Assembly (NCBI GenBank): GCA_001898505.1
Contig: MKTZ01000010.1
Location: 290,741 to 354,740, forward strand
DNA: 64,000 nucleotides
Source: Sphingobacteriales bacterium 50-39
Lineage (GTDB): Bacteria > Bacteroidota > Bacteroidia > Chitinophagales > Chitinophagaceae
Direction: 5' to 3'
The notes beneath the pieces are model-generated. The model was not told the origin of the DNA and ran no database searches. It worked only from the letters and a program-made list of their open reading frames with translations. The translations under genes and the position numbers were made by a program. Shown here in pieces: positions 44,786-52,730 of the stretch; the first letter of the stretch is position 1; each line of letters starts with the position of its first letter.

Positions 44786-45859
44786 TTATGGTTGTAAAGT
44801 GTACTGGCTGCCAGAGTGATTGACCCTGATGCCGAATGTTTCTTGTATGATGTTTAATATCTGTTTCAGGGGTAGGTTGCGAAATACGGTGTTGATCTGC
44901 AATTGGCGCAGGGAAGGATCGACCACGATCTTCACATCGTAGGCTTCTTCCAGTGAAGCAGCCAGTTGGGCGAGCGGGGTGTTGTCGCAAACGAACTCTT
45001 TTGTGCGATAGTATTTGTATAGCTGGCTCGTTGTCTCTTCCTTTGTCAGGGAAGTGTCTCCCTTATGCAGGATCAGTTTCTCCGATGGATGTACAAGAAT
45101 ATCGTGGAGTGAGTCTGTCACACGGATCAGCCCGGACTCAACAATGATCTCAGTGGTGTTCCCGTTGTTGCGCACATCGAATGAGGTGCCCAGGACCGTG
45201 ATGGTGACATTGTCTGCGTATACTTTGAACGGTTTTTCTTTGTCGGGTGCTATTTTGAAAAAGGCCTCTCCTTTTAACAGGTGTACGGCACGTTGTTTTT
45301 TAAAGTTTGCCGGGTAGCGGATATCGGATCGTTTGTTAAGGGTAATGAACGACCCGTCCGGCAGGGTGTCGGTGAGCGGGGTTGTTGTGCTGGCGACCAG
45401 TCTGTCGGGGGCTGGACCTTTTATGAGATAGATAATTCCCGCAATGGAAACTACCAGGAGGATAGCCGCTGCTGACTTTGTCCAGATGGTCCGAGTGACC
45501 CAGGCAGTCCGGGGTCTTTGGCCGGGGGTGGTTTTTACGGCCTGCATATCTAATGTCTGTCCTTCGGACAACGAACCTCCGGTTCGTTTTGGAACGGGTC
45601 GTTGTATTTTTTGACGGAATTTCTGCCAGGCGGCGTCTGTCTGTTCGTCCGTCGTGGTGAAATCGTCGTTCAGGCGGCGGCTTTCACGCCAGATGAGCTG
45701 GAAGTGGTCATAGAAATGCCTGTTGGCGGGATCGGCAGCCAGCCAGGCTTCTACGCGGGCGTTGTCATCGGGGGATGTTTCGCCCAGCAGGTATTTTACC
45801 AGCAGGTCTTCATGGATGCCGTGAGGGCCTCCGGGGTCGGTATGTAGATCTTTGTTCAA
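44786..45859 (-). CDS. FecR-family anti-sigma factor containing a REP-encoded segment
   Basis: The 357-residue protein has a cytoplasmic N-terminal region, a membrane helix around residues 128-148 (SAAAILLVVSIAGIIYLI) and a periplasmic FecR domain (TLPDGSFITLNKRSDIRYPA ... LLKGEAFFKIAPD). A C-terminal STN-like end follows (FRNLPLKQILNIIQETFGI). The start is TTG at 45857-45859 and overlaps the sigma-gene stop (TTGA). No ATG occurs in the first part of the frame, so coupled translation is likely. Residues 91-102 (KRTGGSLSEGQT) are encoded by the double-hairpin repeat at 45558-45590, in the cytoplasmic linker just before the helix. Confidence 0.88.
   Translation of the reverse strand: MNKDLHTDPGGPHGIHEDLLVKYLLGETSPDDNARVEAWLAADPANRHFYDHFQLIWRESRRLNDDFTTTDEQTDAAWQKFRQKIQRPVPKRTGGSLSEGQTLDMQAVKTTPGQRPRTAWVTRTIWTKSAAAILLVVSIAGIIYLIKGPAPDRLVASTTTPLTDTLPDGSFITLNKRSDIRYPANFKKQRAVHLLKGEAFFKIAPDKEKPFKVYADNVTITVLGTSFDVRNNGNTTEIIVESGLIRVTDSLHDILVHPSEKLILHKGDTSLTKEETTSQLYKYYRTKEFVCDNTPLAQLAASLEEAYDVKIVVDPSLRQLQINTVFRNLPLKQILNIIQETFGIRVNHSGSQYTLQP
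45558..45590 (+). repeat. REP-like double hairpin inside fecR
   Basis: Stem one is TGTCC-TTC-GGACA (45558-45570) and stem two is AACGAACC-TCC-GGTTCGTT (45570-45588). The same two stems in the same order occur, on the opposite strand, at 51699-51735. There the loop bases of stem two differ completely and stem one has one mismatch. Conserved stems with free loops suggest that structure is what is maintained. Confidence 0.7.
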
Positions 45860-46443
45860 GGGCGATGATTTAAAATGTTGAGGAGGAGAAGGGCAATGAA
45901 GGGCAGATAGTCGATCAACTTCATCCGTAATATTTTTAATGCTTTGCCCATCTGGTTCTCCACTGTCTTGACAGAGATGCCCAGTCGCCGGGCGATGTCC
46001 AGATAGCGGAGCTCTTCAAAACGGCTGAGTTGGAAGATGGTCCTGCATTGTTCGGGCAGCTCGTTGATGGCTGTCTGCAGGCGGCGTTCCAGCTCGCTGA
46101 ACATCACTTTTCTATGCGCGCCGTCTGTCTGGTCTTTCATACTCCTGGTGATATATGTTTGATAAGTGAGCTTTACTTTTTTGTGTTTGAGATGATTGAG
46201 GCTTTCGTTGTAGACGGCCCTGTACAGATAGGCGGCTAAGGAATCCTGAAAATGCAGAGAATCCATTTTATCCCAGAGCTTGTAGAAGACGTTTTGTACG
46301 ATGTCTTCGGCCTGGTCGTGGTCTTGCAAGATCGTAAGGGCGTACCTGTACAGGTTCTTAAAATAGAATTTAAAGACCTGCTCGAATCCTGTTTCATCCC
46401 GACGTTTCAGCAATTGTATGATCGTGGCATCGGTGAATTCCAT
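45856..46443 (-). CDS. ECF RNA polymerase sigma factor (second system)
   Basis: The protein is about 195 residues from MEFTDATIIQLLKRRD. An upstream in-frame ATG would add 23 residues without family character. Region 2 is FKFYFKNLYRYALTILQDHD with QAEDIVQNVFYKLWDK. Region 4 has LPEQCRTIFQLSRFEELRYL and the helix-turn-helix RRLGISVKTVENQMGKALK. It is a FecI-like sigma of the Bacteroidota type. Its stop overlaps the fecR TTG start by three bases. The operon continues with the STN surface-repeat protein and a TonB receptor, which are the probable target genes. Confidence 0.92.
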   Translation of the reverse strand: MEFTDATIIQLLKRRDETGFEQVFKFYFKNLYRYALTILQDHDQAEDIVQNVFYKLWDKMDSLHFQDSLAAYLYRAVYNESLNHLKHKKVKLTYQTYITRSMKDQTDGAHRKVMFSELERRLQTAINELPEQCRTIFQLSRFEELRYLDIARRLGISVKTVENQMGKALKILRMKLIDYLPFIALLLLNILNHRP

Positions 46444-46633
46444 GCTTACCGGTGTAATGGTGTTTTTACTGATAGCTGTTGTTGTCAATAACAGGCGTTT
46501 GGATAATGACAACTGAGGGAGTGTTGACCCCTATTGGGCGTAAAAATAATTGTTTTTTGGGGTAAAGGGGTTGAAAATCAGGGAGAAGGGGGAGGTTTGC
46601 AGGCTCTAATTTATTAACCTTAAAACCTATTTT

Positions 46634-47185
46634 ATGACTGAAAAAAAGGAAATGATTGTGCCGGATGAAATGGTAATCAGCAAGATCTATTATATCAGGG
46701 AGCAGAAAGTGATGTTGGACAGGGATCTGGCGGAGCTGTATGGGGTTCAGCCAATAAGACTGAGGGAACAGGTAAAACGGAACAGCGACAGGTTTCCTGA
46801 TAAATTTATGTTCCAACTAACTGAGGATGAAGTAGATGGAATGGTATCGCAAAATGCGATACCTTCTAAACAGCACTTGGGAGGAGCCCTTCCTTATGTA
46901 TTTACAGAGCATGGTGTATTGATGCTGGCTAATGTGTTGCGAAGTAAAACGGCCATACAGGTAAGCATTCGCATCGTCGAGATCTTTGTAAAAATGAGGG
47001 AAATGTTATCTACTAATAAGGATATCCTGCTGAAACTGGAGCAGTTGGAAAAGCAAACCATGCAAAATACGTATGATGTGCAAACCGTTCTTGATTACAT
47101 CAAGCAGTTCCTTGTCCCAGTGGAACAGGTCGAGAGACGCATGATAGGCTTTCGGAGAGAGGATGAGCAGGACCAGCAGAGATAA
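46634..47185 (+). CDS. ORF6N-domain protein
   Basis: A 183-residue protein with the ORF6N domain in the first ~90 residues: YIREQKVMLDRDLAELYGV, LREQVKRNSDRFPDKFMFQL and YVFTEHGVLMLANVLRS. The tail forms a helix with a coiled-coil look (LLKLEQLEKQTMQNTYDVQ). ORF6N is a presumed DNA-binding domain shared with phage and plasmid genes. In Bacteroidota, isolated chromosomal copies such as this one are common and their role is unclear. No phage or integrase genes are nearby. It is convergent with the permease gene, with a five-base gap. Confidence 0.88.
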   Translation: MTEKKEMIVPDEMVISKIYYIREQKVMLDRDLAELYGVQPIRLREQVKRNSDRFPDKFMFQLTEDEVDGMVSQNAIPSKQHLGGALPYVFTEHGVLMLANVLRSKTAIQVSIRIVEIFVKMREMLSTNKDILLKLEQLEKQTMQNTYDVQTVLDYIKQFLVPVEQVERRMIGFRREDEQDQQR

Positions 47186-47190
47186 GTGCT

Positions 47191-49629
47191 CTATTCCGTC
47201 CTGAGACTTCGCGATGGATTGGTCAATGCAGCCCGGATGGCATGAAAGCTTATCGCAATGATGGCTATAACAACCACGGAAGCGCCTGCCAATAAAAATA
47301 CCATCCAGCTGATATTGATCCGTACAGCATAATCCTGCAGCCAGGCGTTCATGAGGTACCATGCCAGGGGAGACGCTATGAGAAATGCTATCAGTATCAG
47401 TTTCAGGAAATCTTTTGACATAAGGGTTACAATACCTGGTACTGAGGCTCCCAACACCTTTCTTATACCTATCTCCTTTGTGCGATTGACGGCGGCGAGG
47501 GAGGAGAGCCCCAGAAGGCCGAGACATGCAAGTACAATGGAAATGCCGCCTGCCCAACCGACGATACGGCTCCAGGTCTGTTCGGACTTGTAATAATTAT
47601 TAATGTCTTCGTCCAGGAAACTATATTTCATCGGGATGCCCGGCATTACGTTGTTCCATGCACGTTGTATGGCTGCTAATAAAGGGGCGGGGTTACCAGC
47701 ATTTATGCGTACATAAAAATTGATAAATCCTTTATTCTTTGATGTTGTGAATACCTGGTTCCTCACCGGCTCGCCTAATGGGCGAAAATTGAAGTTTTTT
47801 ACCACTCCTATTACGAGACCTACCCCCTGGAAAGGTCTTATCCGCTGTCCCACTGCATTTTCTTTCTGCCAGCCAAAGGCACGCATCATTGTTTCGTTGA
47901 TAATGATCGGCTGGATACTGTCATGGATGAGCGAAGGGGATAAATTTTCCCCTGCAATAAGCTGCATGCCCATCACTTTGATGTAATCCGTATCAATGAC
48001 ATTTACGGCGGCTTCGACACCTTTATCAGAGAATCCCAGCAAATCCTTCCCGGCGCCCATACCGGCTGCCGAACTGGCGACTCCCAGTACCCCCGGATGA
48101 TTGAGCAGCTGTTGTTTGAATGCCGGATAGATATTGTTAGGGTCTGCCTGTGATGCGTCGATGGCCACGAGGTTCTCTCTGTTGAATCCGGGGTCCTTAT
48201 TGATCATATATTTTGCCTGCTGAAGGATAATGACCGTGGCAATGATCAAAGCAATGGAAAGGGTGAATTGGAAGGTGACGAGGCTCCGGGTGAATAAATT
48301 CGAGCCTCCGATGCGTATCTTATTCTTCAGGACTTCCACTGGCTTAACGCCGGACAGCACCAGGGAGGGATAAATCCCGGCCAGCAATCCGGCTGTCAGC
48401 ACTACGGCTGTCAATGAGAAGATCAATTTTGGGTTGTTGGTAAGAGAAAAATGCAGGTCTCTTCCCGCCAATTGATTGAACCAGGGTAAAAGCAGGCTGG
48501 CCAAAAGAAGGCCGAGCAAGGCGGAGATCATGGACATCGATATCGCTTCTACAAAAAACTGGGAAATGATCTGACGCCGTTCCGCGCCGATGACCTTCCG
48601 TACGCCCACCTCTTTACTTCTTCCGGCAGAGCGGCCGATGGCCAGCGTGGTAAAATTGATACAGGCTATAAGTAATATACCTCCCGCAATGGCCAGTAAT
48701 ATCCAGACTATATTGGGGTTGATCTTTTCATAGTCGGTGAAGGCCCAGCCATGGAACCAGGTGTCTGTGTGAATGGAGAGCAAGGGTTGCAATCCAAGCG
48801 AAATAGGTAGTTTGCCTCCCTTCCATCCGTTGTTCTTAAGCTCAGTGATCAGATTGGGATTAAAGTATTGCAAGAAGGCTGTCAACCTCTTTTGATCCTT
48901 TGGCAGCCTGCTACCCTCCTTCAGGAGAACAAAGGTTTGTCTAACTGTAGGGTGCCAATTGCTGCCGATGAAGAATTGATTATGATTCCGGGTTGCAAAA
49001 AGGAAATTCCCCAATACGTCAAAACGGACGGTGGAATTGCCGGGAATGTCTTTGGCGACGGCAGTGATCTTAAATGGCTGAAAAGATGTTCCGATCTGTA
49101 TGTCGAGTGTTCTGCCAACTACTTCATCGGTGCCGAATAACTGTTTTGCCCTTGACCTGGTCAAAACGATGTCATTTATATCATGTAATGCCGTTGATGG
49201 CTCCCCATGTTGTAAAGGGAAATCAAAGACGGAAAAGAACGACGGGTCGGCAAAGCTCAAGGTAATACGCTGCATCTTTTCACCTGCTCGAACGAGATTT
49301 TCTCCCCAGGGTAACTGCAGTTGGGTATACTCCTTTACGTCTGGCAAGGCCTGTTTCATCGCCTCGCCCAATGTTGCAGCCGTAGGACCGGAATATTCTG
49401 TATATGCCACCGGAGGCTCGCCATTGGAGGGATTGTCCCATAAGTCGTAGACACGGTAGATGTTACTGGCATTCTTATGGAATTTATCAAACCCGAATTC
49501 ATTGTTGGCAAACAATAAAAGTAAACTACAACAGGCGATGCCCACCGACAATCCAAATACATTGATAAAGGCGAGAACCCGTTGCTTTTGCAGATGGCGG
49601 ATAGCCGTCAGGAAGTAGTTTTTAAGCAT
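47191..49629 (-). CDS. FtsX/MacB-like ABC transporter permease
   Basis: The protein is about 812 residues from MLKNYFLTAIRHLQKQRVLA; the frame reaches upstream, but those 57 residues have no family character. Layout: a first membrane helix (FINVFGLSVGIACCSLLLLF), a large periplasmic MacB-like domain, three helices around residues 290-430, a second periplasmic domain and a final three-helix FtsX unit (GISIVLACLGLLGLSSLAAV ... RTKEIGIRKVLGASVPGIV). This duplicated organisation is typical of Chitinophagaceae 'putative ABC transport system permease' proteins. No ATPase gene is adjacent, so the partner must be encoded elsewhere. The cargo is unknown, although MacB-like systems often export lipoproteins or antimicrobial compounds. 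Confidence 0.87.
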   Translation of the reverse strand: MLKNYFLTAIRHLQKQRVLAFINVFGLSVGIACCSLLLLFANNEFGFDKFHKNASNIYRVYDLWDNPSNGEPPVAYTEYSGPTAATLGEAMKQALPDVKEYTQLQLPWGENLVRAGEKMQRITLSFADPSFFSVFDFPLQHGEPSTALHDINDIVLTRSRAKQLFGTDEVVGRTLDIQIGTSFQPFKITAVAKDIPGNSTVRFDVLGNFLFATRNHNQFFIGSNWHPTVRQTFVLLKEGSRLPKDQKRLTAFLQYFNPNLITELKNNGWKGGKLPISLGLQPLLSIHTDTWFHGWAFTDYEKINPNIVWILLAIAGGILLIACINFTTLAIGRSAGRSKEVGVRKVIGAERRQIISQFFVEAISMSMISALLGLLLASLLLPWFNQLAGRDLHFSLTNNPKLIFSLTAVVLTAGLLAGIYPSLVLSGVKPVEVLKNKIRIGGSNLFTRSLVTFQFTLSIALIIATVIILQQAKYMINKDPGFNRENLVAIDASQADPNNIYPAFKQQLLNHPGVLGVASSAAGMGAGKDLLGFSDKGVEAAVNVIDTDYIKVMGMQLIAGENLSPSLIHDSIQPIIINETMMRAFGWQKENAVGQRIRPFQGVGLVIGVVKNFNFRPLGEPVRNQVFTTSKNKGFINFYVRINAGNPAPLLAAIQRAWNNVMPGIPMKYSFLDEDINNYYKSEQTWSRIVGWAGGISIVLACLGLLGLSSLAAVNRTKEIGIRKVLGASVPGIVTLMSKDFLKLILIAFLIASPLAWYLMNAWLQDYAVRINISWMVFLLAGASVVVIAIIAISFHAIRAALTNPSRSLRTE

Positions 49630-49844
49630 ATCGTTGAAGTTGGAGACAGATGGACGTTCCAAAAATATGCCGGAGATACATTCGAGTGATAACCAGATAT
49701 TTGGGGTAATGAGAGCAGAGAGATTGTCTGTTTTTGATACATTATCCTGTCTTGGGATGGTACAATTCCTGGCAATGGCGACCCGATACAATTCCCGCAA
49801 GAACCGGGTGCTGTGCCCGCGTGGAATGGTCTTACCTTTGGGGG

Positions 49845-50810
49845 ATGGATAAATTGTATATATCCTCCCCGGCCAATTTTAGTTTTTCGGAATGCACGTG
49901 GTACCTGGACAGGGGGTATGACGACTGTGGGCATCGTGTGCGGAATGGCAGGCTGCTGAAGGCATTGCGAGTGGGAGGAAAAGATCTGCTGGTGGAGATC
50001 GGGGAAGGGGTGGGAGGACTCGATGTTACGATGTTGCATGGGCGGGCGGATGAACGGACGAGAGAGCTTTTGGCTGCCTATGTCCGGGAATGGCTGGACA
50101 TGGACCGGGACCTTACTCCTTTCTATACCCTGCTGCAGCGGGATAAGCGATTGGCCTATATGTGTGAGGAATACAAAGGGCTCAGGCTGGTGGGTATTGT
50201 CGATGTGTTCGAAGCTCTGGCCTGGTCCATCATCGGGCAGCAGATAAACCTACCCTTTGCATTTATGCTTAAAAGAAGGCTGGTGGAGAAATATGGAACG
50301 TCCATTATCTATAATGGAGAGGTCTTTTATCTTTTCCCCAGCTGCGAGGTATTGGCTGCTGCATCGGTGGAAGACCTGCGGCTCATGCAATTCTCCCGTA
50401 GCAAGGCTGCGTATCTCATCAGACTGGCAGAAGCGTTTGCAAAGGGTGAGCTGAGCAGAGAGAAGCTCATGGCTTTACCGGACAGGGAAAGCCGGCTGCA
50501 GGCATTGATGAAAATGAAGGGCATCGGCGTCTGGACCGCCAATTATTGTTTGATGAAGTCTTTGCGGGACCCTTCCGGCATCCCGCACGGGGATACGGGG
50601 CTGATGACCGCGCTGACAAAACATAAGATCATAAAGGAGCGTACGGAGCTGTCGAAGATCGATCGATTCTTTTCCAGGTACAAGGGATGGGAAAGCTACC
50701 TGGTTTTTTATTTCTGGAGAAGCCTGTCGGAGAAACCGGAACGCGCAATAGGGCCGGCGCCCGAGGCGGGGGGAAGGATCAATTCTCATTTTCCGGGAGC
50801 GAGACCTTAG
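49845..50810 (+). CDS. alkA: DNA-3-methyladenine glycosylase II (AlkA-like)
   Basis: The protein is about 321 residues from MDKLYISSPANFSF. This ATG follows a G-rich stretch (TTTGGGGG) and begins the family-like AlkA N-domain; longer starts add an unrelated 37 residues. The helix-hairpin-helix GPD region has MKMKGIGVWTANYCLM and the catalytic aspartate D250 in PHGDTGL. The enzyme removes alkylated bases from DNA, leaving abasic sites for base excision repair. It converges with the Ada-like gene with a 32-base overlap of the 3' ends, and the two together form an alkylation-damage repair pair. Confidence 0.9.
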   Translation: MDKLYISSPANFSFSECTWYLDRGYDDCGHRVRNGRLLKALRVGGKDLLVEIGEGVGGLDVTMLHGRADERTRELLAAYVREWLDMDRDLTPFYTLLQRDKRLAYMCEEYKGLRLVGIVDVFEALAWSIIGQQINLPFAFMLKRRLVEKYGTSIIYNGEVFYLFPSCEVLAAASVEDLRLMQFSRSKAAYLIRLAEAFAKGELSREKLMALPDRESRLQALMKMKGIGVWTANYCLMKSLRDPSGIPHGDTGLMTALTKHKIIKERTELSKIDRFFSRYKGWESYLVFYFWRSLSEKPERAIGPAPEAGGRINSHFPGARP

Positions 50811-51630
50811 CTGCCTCCCAACCAATCATAACTTTTTTACGAGTGCTGCCCCAATGGTAGTCGCCTGTGTCGCCGGAGGAGCGTATCACGCGGTGGCAAG
50901 GTATAAGAAAGGCTACGGGATTGCTACCGATGGCTGTTCCCACTGCCCGCGAGGCGCGGGGGTTGCCGATGGTTTCGGATATGGAACCATAGGTTGAAAG
51001 CCGTCCCATGGGAATATTCAATAAGGCTTCCCAGACCTTGAGCTGGAAGGGGCTTCCTTTCAGGTGCAGCTTGACATCGGACAGCCGGCTCCAGTCCTGG
51101 GAGAAGATATACAGGGCATTCAGCTGTATAAGGTCCACCGTCTGTCTGTAGCGCGCCTGCGGGAATTGGGCTTTCAGCTCCGCCAATGCCATGTCCCTGT
51201 CGGTGATAAAGGCGAGATGGCAGATACCTTTTTGGGTGGATGCCACGATGATCTCTCCAAAGGGGCTCTCGGCAAAAGAATAATTGATGGATAGAGACTC
51301 TCCACCATTCTTATATTCTCCGGGAGTCATGCCTTCGATGCCGATGAAAAGATCGTGCAGCCGGCCTGTACCTGACAGCCCTGTTTCGAAGGCTGTATCG
51401 AAGAGAGTGGCGCCTTTGTCCTGCAACATGGATTTAGCATAGTCGATGCTGAGGTACTGCAGGAATTTTTTGGGACTCACGCCGGCCCAGTCTGTGAATA
51501 GCCGTTGAAAGTGGAAGGGGCTGAGATGAACTTCCTTTGCCACCTGATCCAGATTGGGCTGATCCTTGAAATTTTTTTTGATATAATCGATCGCTATGGC
51601 GATCCTGTCGAAATTGGTTGTATCTTCCAT
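50779..51630 (-). CDS. Ada-like AraC regulator / methylated-DNA-cysteine methyltransferase
   Basis: A 283-residue protein. Residues ~8-105 are an AraC-type DNA-binding domain (NLDQVAKEVHLSPFHFQRLF). Residues ~115-280 are the methylguanine-DNA methyltransferase: NPRASRAVGTAIGSNPVAFL, acceptor C245 in PCHRVIRS and GDYHWGSTRKKVM. The N-terminal phosphotriester-sensing cysteine domain of E. coli Ada is missing. It transfers O6-methyl groups from guanine to its own cysteine, and it may also regulate transcription. Promoter candidate TATTTTTG lies 25 bases upstream of the start. The neighbouring AlkA suggests a joint response to alkylation. Confidence 0.92.
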   Translation of the reverse strand: MEDTTNFDRIAIAIDYIKKNFKDQPNLDQVAKEVHLSPFHFQRLFTDWAGVSPKKFLQYLSIDYAKSMLQDKGATLFDTAFETGLSGTGRLHDLFIGIEGMTPGEYKNGGESLSINYSFAESPFGEIIVASTQKGICHLAFITDRDMALAELKAQFPQARYRQTVDLIQLNALYIFSQDWSRLSDVKLHLKGSPFQLKVWEALLNIPMGRLSTYGSISETIGNPRASRAVGTAIGSNPVAFLIPCHRVIRSSGDTGDYHWGSTRKKVMIGWEAAKVSLPENEN

Positions 51631-51654
51631 GATCGTATGTTTTTATTGTCCACA

Positions 51655-51662
51655 CAAAAATA
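51655..51662 (-). promoter_or_regulatory. Candidate -7 promoter element for the Ada-like gene
   Basis: TATTTTTG on the minus strand fits TAnnTTTG and lies 24 bases before the start codon. A TTTTT about 18 bases further upstream is only a weak match to the -33 element. Confidence 0.4.
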
Positions 51663-51698
51663 GGATGGCAATAAAGGTATAAAAACCCGGAACTTGCT

Positions 51699-51735
51699 AA
51701 AACGAACCAATGGTTCGTTGTCAGAAGGACAGACA
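51699..51735 (-). repeat. REP-like double hairpin, intergenic copy
   Basis: Read on the minus strand it has TGTCC-TTC-TGACA, with one mismatch in the stem, then AACGAACC-ATT-GGTTCGTT with a perfect eight-pair stem. It is the inverted equivalent of 45558-45590. It lies between the Ada-like and RraA-like genes, not at the end of either. Confidence 0.7.
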
Positions 51736-51793
51736 AATACTCAGCTGCCAGAGAAAATGAAACGGTACTCAACCATTCATAAAAACAACCTAT

Positions 51794-52720
51794 ATGAATA
51801 GACAACTGTTTCTTTTTCTATGTATTATCAATCTAACGACTGCTGCCCTTGCACAACAGGTGACGCCCACACCAGATCAGATAAAGGCGATGACTCCGGA
51901 ATGGACGGGTGAGCGTTCGGGGGACGGGCGGCCCAGGGTGTCTGACGCGCTGCTACAACGGCTCAGAAAGGTAGGGACGGAGGATGCATGGGTCCTGCTT
52001 CGCAATAAAGGTTACCAAAATCAATTTGAAGGGGATTGGATGGTGATACATCCCGACTCCGTGATGACCGGCAGGGTAGTCACGGCACAGTATTATCCTA
52101 CGCGGCCGGACCTCGACAAACTGATAAGAGATAAAGGGAAGGCCGAGGGGCGTATAGGCAATACGAATTCCTGGCCCATCGATGTCCTTAAGGATGGCGA
52201 TATCTATGTCGCAGACGGTTTTGGAAAAGTGGTCGATGGGACACTGATCGGGGATAATCTTGGGAATGCTATTTATGCTCATTCCCACAGGGGTGTTGTT
52301 TTTTATGGATCGGTGAGAGATATGGAAGGATTGCAAGAGATAGAAGGTTTTAATGGATGGGTCAAAGGGTATGATCCTTCCTATATACAGCAGATGATGC
52401 TGGGAGGTATCAATGTGCCTATCCGGATAGGAAGGGCGATGGTATTGCCCGGCGATGTCGTATTGGCGAAGAAGGGAGGGGTCCTTTTTATACCTGCGCA
52501 CCTGGTGGAATACGTGGTGCAGAATTCGGAGTTTATCGCATTGCGGGATGAATTTGGGCATCTGCGTCTGCGTCAGGGAAAATATACGCCCGGCCAGATA
52601 GATGCGCAGTGGTCGGATGAGATCAAAAAAGATTTTCTGCGCTGGCTGGATGAGAATCCGGGAAAGGTTTCCATGAGCCGTGCAGAGCTGGATCGAATTA
52701 TGAAAGACCGCACCTGGTAA
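51794..52720 (+). CDS. Exported RraA-family protein
   Basis: The 308-residue protein has a signal peptide (MNRQLFLFLCIINLTTAALAQ), so it acts outside the cytoplasm. The mature part carries the RraA-like fold signature: VSDALLQRLRKV, DVLKDGDIYVADGFGK, LGNAIYAHSHRGVVFYGSVR with R175/D176, and NVPIRIGRAMVLPGDVVLA. Cytoplasmic relatives are 4-hydroxy-4-methyl-2-oxoglutarate aldolases or RNase E regulators. An exported copy cannot regulate RNase E, so an aldolase-like or other metal-dependent reaction is more likely. A C-terminal ~45-residue tail extends past the usual fold. The BASS transporter gene starts ten bases later. Confidence 0.8.
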   Translation: MNRQLFLFLCIINLTTAALAQQVTPTPDQIKAMTPEWTGERSGDGRPRVSDALLQRLRKVGTEDAWVLLRNKGYQNQFEGDWMVIHPDSVMTGRVVTAQYYPTRPDLDKLIRDKGKAEGRIGNTNSWPIDVLKDGDIYVADGFGKVVDGTLIGDNLGNAIYAHSHRGVVFYGSVRDMEGLQEIEGFNGWVKGYDPSYIQQMMLGGINVPIRIGRAMVLPGDVVLAKKGGVLFIPAHLVEYVVQNSEFIALRDEFGHLRLRQGKYTPGQIDAQWSDEIKKDFLRWLDENPGKVSMSRAELDRIMKDRTW

Positions 52721-52730
52721 ACTCCGAACT

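Noticed and set aside
46444..46512. Longer start for the second sigma factor
   Set aside because: The 23 extra residues have no sigma character; MEFTD matches the usual start of the family.
46634..47185. Prophage or mobile island around the ORF6N gene
   Set aside because: No integrase, capsid, recombinase or attachment repeats nearby; single chromosomal ORF6N genes are common in Bacteroidota.
49630..49844. N-terminal extensions of the permease and AlkA genes into this region
   Set aside because: Both longer forms add residues without family character and would overlap each other; the internal ATGs at 49629 and 49845 fit the families.
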